From assembly GCA_017396945.1 (NCBI GenBank), contig JAFQKI010000011.1, positions 1 to 64,000 on the forward strand: 64,000 nt of DNA. Reading direction: 5' to 3'. Origin of the DNA: Muribaculaceae bacterium. Lineage in GTDB: Bacteria; Bacteroidota; Bacteroidia; Bacteroidales; Muribaculaceae. A program made the position numbers and the translations under genes. This document shows, piece after piece, positions 45,401 to 53,874 of this stretch (position 1 is its first letter; each line of letters opens with the position of its first letter). Under the pieces are notes generated by a model. The model was not told the origin of the DNA, did no database searches, and worked only from the letters and a program-made list of their open reading frames with translations.

Positions 45401-47776
45401 AGTTTTAATTCAAACACAGCACTCAAACCGGCAAGCGTAGCACCTAACGGCATGTGTGCAATAACTCTTGGAGACACTCCCATGTTTGTTTACGCCAACA
45501 ACACCAATAGCACCGGCAGTGGTTTCAATTATATCATAGCATCCAATCCCTCAACGTTCTCATACTCTGCGATGAGTAAAATGTGGGAAATTCCCCAAAA
45601 CGGGTTAGGGACAGTTTCTAACGGATGGTTTCGCAACGATGTTGCCTCGCTCAACAACAACGATGGATCTGTGACAATTTTCACATACACCGCTAAAAAT
45701 GGTCTTGCGGCATACCGCTTGAGTTTGCCACAACTTGACAAAGCGACACTACTTAGTCCGGCAAAAGGTGAGCAAACCGCTAAAATTTTTGATTTTAATT
45801 GGAAACCGATTGATGGCGCCAACTACACAGTTGAAATATCGCAATCACTTGCTTTTGACGGCAAAATAACAACAATCGAAACAGGAACTAAAAACTTCCT
45901 ATCATCAAGCGAGTTAAATTTAACATCACAAGGCATATATTATTGGCGAGTTAAAGCCGAAAAAGCCGGCTATACCAGTTCGGTTTCAGATGCGTCATGG
46001 TTTATCGCGCCCGAAATTAAAACATGGGTAAAACCGGTGATTTGGGGACCTACCGACAAAGAAACCGTTGACTTTGACGTTTCATTTGTCGTTACCAAAA
46101 CATACGAAACCGATGGTGAAACCCGAAATTATGCCGATGCGACATATCTTGAGATTTCAAAAGACCCCAACTTCAACGAACTATATTTCAGCGGACACAG
46201 CAATTGGCAAGTAAATGTTCATGCCGATGTTGAATGGTTGCAATACACCGTGCCGGTTTCATACTTCACCAATGGTCTCTACTATTGGCGCGCACGTGCC
46301 GTTGAGGATGGTTGGCCCGACGGCATTACAGAGGTACGCACCTTTATAGTAGTTGATCAAAGTGATGAGTTGACATCAAATTACTCATTAATACGCGAAG
46401 GCTATGAATATCCTGTAAAATCAGCCAATATCACAGGCATATCAAACAGCCTTACCCTCACAAGCCTTTGGATACGCTCAGTCGAGAAAGGGAATGCCCT
46501 TGACGCTACCGAAGCCTCAACAGGGTTATACCGCGGTTTCTGCGCTCGTCACGATAACAATGGAGACCAAGACGGCAAAGATATCCTATGGGTTGCCGGA
46601 CGCTCTGAAAACACCACTTCGGCTATTGCTTTCCTTGACAAATATGACGCTACAACAGGTGAGTATTTAGGTCAACTCACGTTAGGCTCAGGATATTCAA
46701 CATCATATCGTCCATGCAATGACGTGTTCCTTGATGACGCCAACAATATATGTATCCACAACATGGCATTAGCCAACGGGACATTACAAATCGTAACCGT
46801 GGATCCTAAAAACGGAAAAGTTGCCGAACGTTTTTCTACCAAAGTAGCCGAACGCATCGACCATGCTCGAGTTGTCGGAGACGCCACTTCCAAGAATTTC
46901 TATGTAGTGGCAGCATCCCCCAACAGCACCATATACAGATGGACTGTATCAAATGGCAGTTCCTCTAACCCTGAGACACAAACAATATCAGGCTACTATC
47001 CCTCAAAAGCAGCATCCACTACAGTAACAACATTCGGAACCGCGCCACGAATTTATCCGGTAAGTTCCTCATACTTCTACATCGATGGATCCTCTACCGC
47101 ATTTACTCTTTATAAATGGGGACAATCGACTCCGGTAGGTTCTTTTGCCAGCACAACATCAACAGAAATCATTCCATCTCACAATCAAGGCAATGGTGGC
47201 ACATTCTTCTATCACAACGATATTCCGATGATTGTTTATGCCGCTGACGACCAACAAGCGACAACCACCGGATATAAATTTAACGTTGCGGGATTACCCA
47301 ATGGACATTATGATTCATTTGCCGGCATTACTAAGTATTATACAATACCTAACACGTCATTTGGAAGCACAGTCAATGGCGGAGGCGACCATGCGGTTCT
47401 TGTAGATTACTTGCAATATGACGCCGCGACATATTTTGCAAAAGCCAAAAACAGATCTACCAACGGATCTGAAGATATGACCAAGATATTCTTATATGTT
47501 CCGGGCAACGGCATGGCTTCATATACGCTCATCGACCACATTGTCACCGGGGCCGAAAGCACTTTGGCAGAGCCACAAGTAAGTGTGACAGTATCTGACG
47601 GCTTTATCAACTTTGGCTGCGAGGTAGAAACGGCACAGTTATATTCACTATCGGGAAATCTCGTTGCCGCAACAACCAACACATCATTTATGGAAGTTCC
47701 TTTTATAAATGGTGTATATATCCTAAGCATTAACTCAAATAGAACAAACTCAACGCATAAAATAATAATCAAATAA
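42428..47776 (+). CDS. GHL10-type (DUF187) glycoside hydrolase-like secreted protein, T9SS cargo
   Basis: A 1782-residue exported protein. After a signal peptide, residues about 25-450 form a GHL10 TIM-barrel: RELRAAWVTVTW, YDIDGIVFDDYFYP with two Asp, KFGISPAG and LSPQLYW are family hallmarks. Two FN3-like repeats follow (about 555-745), then a propeller-like module (about 747-1100), two more FN3-like repeats, a second such module (about 1328-1703) and a T9SS tail (1720-1782). Modules show FGDITSENGQIWAA and the closing KNGLAAYRL and GNGMASYTL. Substrate unknown, likely a polysaccharide or glycan. A paralogue begins 17 nt downstream, probably cotranscribed. Confidence 0.85.
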   Translation: MCKLRLALFTILSILCISTISADTYPKRELRAAWVTVTWNNDWPTSSTATTATKKAEVETYLDLLKENGFNAAFLQVRGMSDRIYAKNTYGNITVNEPWSSYVSGTRGTDPGWDPLAYWIEQAHIRGMELHAWINPYRFGNRVSNPAPTSTNYPYNTTTEDKEATSNGLIISYLNPTANDAGNFTRYYIFNPALDAVKTRIKNICQVLTYNYDIDGIVFDDYFYPEGIGDEGTAADDYQDYTNYVNNGGTMEIGDWRRNNVNDMVSQVYNAIKTIKPYVKFGISPAGAAYDGLLPSDDIPPMSNYCKADDWQYHGIFSDPMYWMRNKIVDYLSPQLYWKMDHATNGFDEMATWWHIAASKFGRHYYASHTLSFITNASTSTTANFTEIQNQIEANRNTAINNNPGSVLFSLRNFSGKLASGLAPHLKEYTFIEKALTPATTWYATSNPGKPKNFNRSGSTLSWDAATMSDGKVSNICMRYAVYAIPLDINPVEASSTVHSEDGGYKSEYLLDITYSNSYTGAPTGDYWYAVTIVDRYGNEWEAATIDAPPSIPVNISLLSPESGITADATSQTFSWEGDEGALFTLQISDDSNFTNIVSETSTTNMSATISTGAFNENITYYWRVIASRSSYITTTTETRTFKVPTRPSLTVRLTTPENGVTIGEENETFSWEAIEDASYTLEIATDNTFSDVKISKNLSTASYTLTTSDLSYASAYYWRITAIKSGYKNSFSETRSFLTPDAPRVMDPATYDTVNNITIKNLWINSLNTGNYPTELSSADNPRSMTALKGFVYVSNRTTNNAGELIAFDGNTGDYIKTITLTGDYLQYSNGNTASYPCNCIFIDNAGNLCTSNMVTSFNGSNHLTVNIINPETGITTRVFQSDITATNMRIDYAAAFGDITSENGQIWAAISYTTNEVNTNRVYRWTRDASGNWTAEYTTISTYYPSTATHNGYGPYVMPISDSEFIIDGTTCNPTKYKFVAGGSATLANSFNSNTALKPASVAPNGMCAITLGDTPMFVYANNTNSTGSGFNYIIASNPSTFSYSAMSKMWEIPQNGLGTVSNGWFRNDVASLNNNDGSVTIFTYTAKNGLAAYRLSLPQLDKATLLSPAKGEQTAKIFDFNWKPIDGANYTVEISQSLAFDGKITTIETGTKNFLSSSELNLTSQGIYYWRVKAEKAGYTSSVSDASWFIAPEIKTWVKPVIWGPTDKETVDFDVSFVVTKTYETDGETRNYADATYLEISKDPNFNELYFSGHSNWQVNVHADVEWLQYTVPVSYFTNGLYYWRARAVEDGWPDGITEVRTFIVVDQSDELTSNYSLIREGYEYPVKSANITGISNSLTLTSLWIRSVEKGNALDATEASTGLYRGFCARHDNNGDQDGKDILWVAGRSENTTSAIAFLDKYDATTGEYLGQLTLGSGYSTSYRPCNDVFLDDANNICIHNMALANGTLQIVTVDPKNGKVAERFSTKVAERIDHARVVGDATSKNFYVVAASPNSTIYRWTVSNGSSSNPETQTISGYYPSKAASTTVTTFGTAPRIYPVSSSYFYIDGSSTAFTLYKWGQSTPVGSFASTTSTEIIPSHNQGNGGTFFYHNDIPMIVYAADDQQATTTGYKFNVAGLPNGHYDSFAGITKYYTIPNTSFGSTVNGGGDHAVLVDYLQYDAATYFAKAKNRSTNGSEDMTKIFLYVPGNGMASYTLIDHIVTGAESTLAEPQVSVTVSDGFINFGCEVETAQLYSLSGNLVAATTNTSFMEVPFINGVYILSINSNRTNSTHKIIIK

Positions 47777-47793
47777 AATACCAAAACACTTTT

Positions 47794-50700
47794 ATGAAAC
47801 GTTTCTTTTTTAAACTCTCGTTGTCACTCATAGCTATGGTCATAGCTATCCCGACAACAATTGCAGCTACCCCTAAGCGCGAACATCGCTCGGTGTGGGT
47901 TACCACAGCATGGTGTATGTGTTGGCCCTCTACTCAAGGGACATCATCATCTGTTGCGACAACGCAAAAAAATGAAGCCATTAAGTATCTCGACCTTTTG
48001 AAAGAGAATGGGTTCAACTGTGTTTATTTCCAAGTGCGTGGCATGAGCGACGCCATGTACAAATCAAGCTACGAGCCATGGTCAAGCTATCTCACCGGTT
48101 CTCGTGGTTCTACTCCAGCCTACGACCCATTGGAATTTTGGGTAGAAGAATGTCACAAACGTGGCATGGAATGTTTCGCATGGGTAAACCCCTATCGCTA
48201 CGAATCATCTGTTTCGGGTGCGTCATGGACTGGCAGCCAAGACTATCGTACCACTCACCCCGATTGGATTATGGAATACAACAATGCAAGTATCCTTAAC
48301 CCGGGTATCGCAGCCGTGCAAACTCGTATCGTTGACGTGTGCCGCGAAATCGTAGGTAACTACGACGTCGATGGTCTCGTATTTGACGACTATTTCTACC
48401 TAAACAGCGTTCCCAATTCTTATGACTCTGATCTTTACAATGCATCAGGCACAAATCTTTCACAAGCCGACTGGCGTCGTGAAAACGTGAACTCAATGGT
48501 TCGCAAGGTGTACCAAATGATTCAATCGACCAAACCTTACGTAAAATTTGGGATCTCTCCTGCAGGCGTATCTAAAACTTCTGCTTCAAAATATGGCATT
48601 TCAACAAGCTCAATTAGTTCGGCAAGCGACTGGCAATATGCTCAAATCTATTCCGATCCATTGGCATGGCTTGGTGAAGGTACTATTGACTTCATCTCTC
48701 CACAGATTTATTGGAAAACCAATCACTCAACCAATGCATTTGGTACACTTTCAGAATGGTGGAGCGACGCATGTGCCGATGTATTTGGTCGTCACTTCTA
48801 TGCGTCCCACTCTATCTCTTACTTCGATGGAGCTAATAACACATCCAGTTGGTCAGAAATGGCAGCCCAAGTGCAATGTAACCGCGATGCCGATACTCAA
48901 CAAGCTCCAGGTTGCGTATTCTTCGGTTCTCGCGACTTGACCGGTAAACGTAATGAAGGTTTTGCTCCTTATATTAAATCAAATAAATTCCAGAACATAG
49001 CTCTTCCTCCCGCTATGACTTGGAAATCAAGCTACGCATACAATCCCGGCAAAGTAACTGGTCTCGCTCTTTCAGGCTCAACACTTTCTTGGAACGGATA
49101 TGACAATATGCGTTATGTAGTATATGCAATTCCCGAAAACACGACAATATCGGGTGACATCAATTCTCAATACATCATTGGCAACCCTTACGCTACATCA
49201 CTCGATGTATCGGGCTACACAAGCGGTTACAAATTAGGGGTATCAGTATTTGACCGCTATGGTAACGAATATGAAGTTACTTGGCTCGGTGGCGACGATA
49301 GTGGTAACACTGGTGGTGAACTTGAACGCACCACAATCAACACCCCATCAGATGGTTCTACCGTTCAATCCGGTTTCACTTTTGGCTGGACTGCCAACCC
49401 CGCAAGCGGTGTTTCTTATCGTCTTGAAATCGCCACATCAAACACATTCAGCGATATCGCATTCTCGGCAACAACAAGTAGCACAAGCTACTCATCAGCC
49501 GGCATTTCTCTCACCGAAGGCACAACCTACTATTGGCGCATCATCACGTCTAAAGAAGGGTATACAAGTTCTACTTCTTGGGTAGGCTCATTCACTATGG
49601 CTACATCAGGCAGTTCTACTCCAAACCCAACCGACGTTGTTAAAGACCCAAGCACATATAATAATGTAAACGGTTATTCAATCGAAAGCCTTTGGATATA
49701 CTCGGTCAACACATCTAACTTCCCCTCGCAACTCGGTGGTGACCAACGCGGTATGGCAGCTTATAACGGAAAGGTTTACATCATCCAACGTGATAATACC
49801 CTTCTTGAATTTAATGGTGATACCGGTGAATACATCCGCTCAATCATCCTTACAGGCGACTGCTCTACTGATAAAGATGGCAACTCACTTCAATATAAAT
49901 GTCAAGACCTCTTTGTCGATGCCGGAAACCACCTTTGCGTCAGCAACATGACACTTGATTGCTCATCCTCTCCACTAACTGTATGTACGATTGATGTTAA
50001 CACCGGTGCCACAACCCGTGTATTTAACATGACTTGCACATTAGGTGGTCGCATTGACTTTGCGGCTGTTCGCGGCGACGTTACCCAAACCGGTTGCGAA
50101 ATTTGGGCTGCTGTCGCCAACAACAACTATGTATATCGTTGGACTCGCAACGCAAGCACATATTGGGCTGTAAGCTACACAACGATCAACACTTGGTATC
50201 CATCAGGTTCGGCAACAAGCAATAGCACCGCACCTCGCATTATGCCCATCTCTAACACACAGTTCATTCTCGACGGGCACAATTCGGCACCAGCACTTTA
50301 TACATTCAATGCAAGCAACACCGCAACCTATAATGACGGTTTCGGCAGCAATAGCGCTATCGCCCCAAGTGCCAACAACTGGAACGGCGTGTCGCAAGCT
50401 ACTCTTAACGGAACTCCTATATTCGCGTATGTATCGGCAATCTCTCCCAACACATTCACCATCGTAACCAATCCATCCAACTATAGTTTCAGCAAAATGT
50501 CTAAACTCTGGACTGTTCCTGCCAATGGATTTGGTTCGGAAGCTAACTCATATGTTACTTCTAAACCCACAATGGTTAACAACAGCGATGGTTCGGTGAC
50601 ATTGTACATCTACACCCCATTCAATGGTCTTGCTGCTTACAAACTCAAATCAACAACCTCTACAGATGTAACTCCTCAACTCGATGCAGTATCGTTAAGC

Positions 50701-52614
50701 ACACCAGTTGGAGGAACTACAGTTTCAAAAGGGTTTAGCTTTGGTTGGAGTTCAATCACTGGTGCGACTTACACTCTTGAAGTGTCCAAATCATCATCAT
50801 TCTCAAATGTAGCATTCACTGCTACAACTACAAGCAACAGCTACTCTTCATCAAACTTCAGCCTTGAAGCTAATACAACCTACTATTGGCGTGTGAAAGC
50901 TTCTAAAAATGGTTACCTTTCATCAACATCAAGTGTTGCTTCATTTAAGACTGCTCAAGAAACGCTTAATGCTGTTACATTGACAAGCCCCGTTGGCGGT
51001 GCCACTGTTGAAGATGGTTTTACATTTAATTGGAGTGCTATTTCAGGTGCTACATATACACTTGAAATAGCATCTGTCGCGACCTTTGCTTCTATAATGT
51101 ATTCAATCGAGACTTTAACCAACAGCTACTCATCGTCAAGTCTTGACTTCATGGATGGTACTAAATACTATTGGCATGTAAAAGCTAATAAGAGTGGTTC
51201 TACACAATCAATTTCTGAGACAGAATCGTTTACAACAAAACAAGCAACAGTAAATCCAACTCCTACACCTAACCCTAGCGACACTCCCACAGAAGGCGTC
51301 GAATATGAAACTGTTAATAACCTATCCATCAGAAACCTTTGGATTTACTCTATCCAAAAGGGCAACTTCCACGAAGAACTTGGTCGCGACCAACGTGGCA
51401 TGGCTGCATATAATGGCAAAGTATATATTTCAGAGCGTGAGAGCGGAGTCGGTTACCTCCTTGAATTTGACGGAAACACAGGTGAATTCCTCCGCAAAAT
51501 CGCTCTCACAGGCGACTACTCATCTCTTTCTGATGGATACACCCTTGGTTATCCATGTAATGACGTATTTGTTGATGGTGGCAACCACTTGTGTGTATCA
51601 AATATGATTACATCATCATCAGCAAGCAGTCAATTAAACATCTCTATCGTTGACGTTGAAACAGGTAATACTACTCGCGTATTCGAAACTGATATTTCTA
51701 ATGCATCATTGCGTATCGACAACTGCATGGCATGGGGAGACCTCACTAAGAAAGGTTCTAAAGTTTACGCTGCGCCTTCAAGTCACACCACATCAACCCT
51801 ACGCAAACGCATCTATTGCTGGACTCGCGACAATGACTACGATCCATCAATCGTAGAACTTTACAATGAATGGACTCTTGGGTACAATGCAGTTAAAAAG
51901 TTCTATCCATCATCGGCTACTTCTTTTGGTAATGCTCCTCGTGTGTTGCCTGTTAGTTCAACTCGTGTTATTGTTGATGGTTCAACATCATATCCAACAC
52001 TCTACACTTATAACACATCTTGGAATGGAGCAACTTCTTCTATTGAAGACGATTTTGATTCTAATTCTGCAATCAAACCTGCCGGTATGTTGAGTGCCGG
52101 TATGTGTACCGGACAAATCAATGGTCGCAACCTATATATTTATAGCTTTAATGATGATATTGCAGAGTTCCATAACTTTGCAATCCTAAATAACCCAAGC
52201 GACTTTGATTTTGCCGAGATGGAAATTCTTTGGAAAGTTCCACAAGCAGGTCTTGGTAATGTAGGGAACTCATACGTTTCTTCAATTCCGGCAACCGAGC
52301 AAAACTCCGATGGCTCATTGAACCTTTACATTTACACCCCAAACAACGGGCTTGCCGCATATCGCATCGACGACCCGACAACAAGTGTAGAGGGAATCGA
52401 AACCCAAAGTGCTTTAAACATCAACTTCTACAACAAGAAAGTTGTTTGCTCCGAAGTTGTAAACTCTATTGAGTTGTTTACTACTGCCGGTGCGAAAGTC
52501 GCAGAAATCAACAATAGCAATGTTCTCAATGTTGCACACATCTCTAAAGGTATATATATTGTGCGTGCGATAACCGATAATGAGACTCTTTCTGAAAGTA
52601 TCATTATCAAATAA
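47794..52614 (+). CDS. Second GHL10-type secreted protein, tandem paralogue, T9SS cargo
   Basis: A 1606-residue exported protein, paralogous to its upstream neighbour. Signal peptide (SLIAMVIAIPTTIAA), GHL10 barrel about 26-430 (KREHRSVWVTTAW, YDVDGLVFDDYFYL, FGISPAG, ISPQIYW), an FN3-like repeat (about 509-607), a propeller-like module (about 616-951), two FN3-like repeats (about 966-1050 and 1059-1150) similar even at DNA level (about 50690 and 50980), a Pro/Thr linker, a second module (about 1169-1525) and a T9SS tail (about 1531-1606). Landmarks are RGDVTQTGCEIWAA and WGDLTKKGSKVYAA. Only 17 nt separate it from the first gene, with no terminator between. Confidence 0.85.
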   Translation: MKRFFFKLSLSLIAMVIAIPTTIAATPKREHRSVWVTTAWCMCWPSTQGTSSSVATTQKNEAIKYLDLLKENGFNCVYFQVRGMSDAMYKSSYEPWSSYLTGSRGSTPAYDPLEFWVEECHKRGMECFAWVNPYRYESSVSGASWTGSQDYRTTHPDWIMEYNNASILNPGIAAVQTRIVDVCREIVGNYDVDGLVFDDYFYLNSVPNSYDSDLYNASGTNLSQADWRRENVNSMVRKVYQMIQSTKPYVKFGISPAGVSKTSASKYGISTSSISSASDWQYAQIYSDPLAWLGEGTIDFISPQIYWKTNHSTNAFGTLSEWWSDACADVFGRHFYASHSISYFDGANNTSSWSEMAAQVQCNRDADTQQAPGCVFFGSRDLTGKRNEGFAPYIKSNKFQNIALPPAMTWKSSYAYNPGKVTGLALSGSTLSWNGYDNMRYVVYAIPENTTISGDINSQYIIGNPYATSLDVSGYTSGYKLGVSVFDRYGNEYEVTWLGGDDSGNTGGELERTTINTPSDGSTVQSGFTFGWTANPASGVSYRLEIATSNTFSDIAFSATTSSTSYSSAGISLTEGTTYYWRIITSKEGYTSSTSWVGSFTMATSGSSTPNPTDVVKDPSTYNNVNGYSIESLWIYSVNTSNFPSQLGGDQRGMAAYNGKVYIIQRDNTLLEFNGDTGEYIRSIILTGDCSTDKDGNSLQYKCQDLFVDAGNHLCVSNMTLDCSSSPLTVCTIDVNTGATTRVFNMTCTLGGRIDFAAVRGDVTQTGCEIWAAVANNNYVYRWTRNASTYWAVSYTTINTWYPSGSATSNSTAPRIMPISNTQFILDGHNSAPALYTFNASNTATYNDGFGSNSAIAPSANNWNGVSQATLNGTPIFAYVSAISPNTFTIVTNPSNYSFSKMSKLWTVPANGFGSEANSYVTSKPTMVNNSDGSVTLYIYTPFNGLAAYKLKSTTSTDVTPQLDAVSLSTPVGGTTVSKGFSFGWSSITGATYTLEVSKSSSFSNVAFTATTTSNSYSSSNFSLEANTTYYWRVKASKNGYLSSTSSVASFKTAQETLNAVTLTSPVGGATVEDGFTFNWSAISGATYTLEIASVATFASIMYSIETLTNSYSSSSLDFMDGTKYYWHVKANKSGSTQSISETESFTTKQATVNPTPTPNPSDTPTEGVEYETVNNLSIRNLWIYSIQKGNFHEELGRDQRGMAAYNGKVYISERESGVGYLLEFDGNTGEFLRKIALTGDYSSLSDGYTLGYPCNDVFVDGGNHLCVSNMITSSSASSQLNISIVDVETGNTTRVFETDISNASLRIDNCMAWGDLTKKGSKVYAAPSSHTTSTLRKRIYCWTRDNDYDPSIVELYNEWTLGYNAVKKFYPSSATSFGNAPRVLPVSSTRVIVDGSTSYPTLYTYNTSWNGATSSIEDDFDSNSAIKPAGMLSAGMCTGQINGRNLYIYSFNDDIAEFHNFAILNNPSDFDFAEMEILWKVPQAGLGNVGNSYVSSIPATEQNSDGSLNLYIYTPNNGLAAYRIDDPTTSVEGIETQSALNINFYNKKVVCSEVVNSIELFTTAGAKVAEINNSNVLNVAHISKGIYIVRAITDNETLSESIIIK

Positions 52615-52640
52615 TAGATCTCATTCTAATCCTTTATAGA

Positions 52641-52684
52641 TAGTAGGGGGGTGCCATAGAAATTATTGGCACTCCCCTATCTAT
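52641..52684 (+). terminator. Terminator of the GHL10 pair
   Basis: A GC-rich stem (TAGGGGGGTGCCA against TGGCACTCCCCTA, with one G-U pair) spans 52644-52679, followed by a moderately T-rich tail. Confidence 0.85.
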
Positions 52685-52699
52685 TTGTCAAAATATTAT

Positions 52700-52707
52700 T
52701 ACCTTTG
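52700..52707 (+). promoter_or_regulatory. -7 promoter motif 4 nt before the ribD start codon
   Basis: TACCTTTG is a consensus -7 element ending 4 nt before the ATG at 52712. Transcription would begin at about the start codon, implying a leaderless mRNA. Confidence 0.65.
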
Positions 52708-52711
52708 TACT

Positions 52712-53776
52712 ATGATATCCAATGATGAGAAATACATGAAACGAGCTTTACAGCTCGCTCGCAATGGTGAATTTTACGCATCGCCCAACCCCATGGTTGG
52801 CGCAGTGATTGTCCATAATGATACAATCATCGGCGAAGGATACCACAGACGATGCGGAGAAGGACACGCCGAGGTTAATGCCGTCGCATCGGCATCAAAC
52901 CATGAGTTACTACCCCACTCTACTATTTATGTCACACTTGAGCCATGTTCCCACTATGGCAAGACTCCTCCATGTGCTCAACTGATAATCGATAAAGGGA
53001 TGAAGCGCGTCGTTATCGGATGTCTCGATCCATTTGAAAAAGTCAGTGGCAATGGGGTAAAAATGTTGCGCGATGCCGGCATAGAGGTTACTACCGGAAT
53101 CCTTGAGAAAGAGTGTCGCCAACTTAATGCCAAATTCATGACCGCGCATGCTCTCAAACGACCTTTCGTAACCCTCAAATGGGCACAAAGTGCCGACGGA
53201 TATATCGATCATCACCGTGATGCCGACATCCGCCCCGCACTCTTCTCTACTCCACTTACAAGCGTCCTCACCCACCAACTACGCTCGGTTCACGACGCAA
53301 TCATGGTAGGAAGCGGGACTATTATTGCCGACAATCCCCATTTAGGTTGCCGACTATGGCATGGTCGCAGTCCTCGCCGTGTCATCATCGACCGCAGAGG
53401 CATAATTCCGGCTACTTCACAAGCACTATCTATCAAATCGCCCTCTACATTATATCTGACTAATACACAACGACGTGATATTCCAACCGAAGCCACAACA
53501 ATCCATGTCGGTGAGGATTGCTCTATTTCACAAATTTTATCTATTCTATATCAACAAGGCATCACGTCATTGCTTGTAGAAGGCGGACGCAATCTATTGC
53601 AATCGTTTATCAACTCCGGATTGTGGGATGTGGCTCGCATTGAATCATCTTCCACCAAATTAGTGGAAAATGGCAGTTGCAAAGCTCCCATATTAAACAC
53701 ACCACCCTCCCATTCACAAAAAATAGGAGAAAACAACCTTTATTTCTACTTTAATAACGAGCTTTTGCAAGTTTAA
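52712..53776 (+). CDS. ribD: Riboflavin biosynthesis deaminase/reductase RibD
   Basis: The bifunctional enzyme deaminates and then reduces the pyrimidine intermediate of riboflavin synthesis. I use the ATG at 52712 (354 residues); a TTG-initiated extension to 52685 would run through the promoter motif. The N-terminal deaminase has the zinc motif HAEV and PCSHYGKTPPC, and PNPMVGAVIV. The C-terminal reductase has LKWAQSADGYI and LVEGGRNLLQSF. E. coli RibD begins at the same place. It opens the envelope cluster that follows, but with its own promoter. Confidence 0.95.
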   Translation: MISNDEKYMKRALQLARNGEFYASPNPMVGAVIVHNDTIIGEGYHRRCGEGHAEVNAVASASNHELLPHSTIYVTLEPCSHYGKTPPCAQLIIDKGMKRVVIGCLDPFEKVSGNGVKMLRDAGIEVTTGILEKECRQLNAKFMTAHALKRPFVTLKWAQSADGYIDHHRDADIRPALFSTPLTSVLTHQLRSVHDAIMVGSGTIIADNPHLGCRLWHGRSPRRVIIDRRGIIPATSQALSIKSPSTLYLTNTQRRDIPTEATTIHVGEDCSISQILSILYQQGITSLLVEGGRNLLQSFINSGLWDVARIESSSTKLVENGSCKAPILNTPPSHSQKIGENNLYFYFNNELLQV

Positions 53777-53844
53777 TACAGCTTTTAACGCAATCTATCA
53801 CATTTTTAGCAAATATCGGCATCGCTATTAATGAAATTGTTGTT

Positions 53845-53852
53845 AACTTTGC
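53845..53852 (+). promoter_or_regulatory. -7 promoter motif for the DUF6242 gene
   Basis: TAACTTTG matches TAnnTTTG, 22 nt before the ATG at 53875. Confidence 0.6.
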
Positions 53853-53874
53853 ATCTTGAAATAAAAGAATCTAT

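Noticed and set aside
52685..52711. TTG-initiated extension of ribD
   Set aside because: It crosses the promoter motif at 52700-52707, and the 52712 start matches the length of E. coli RibD.
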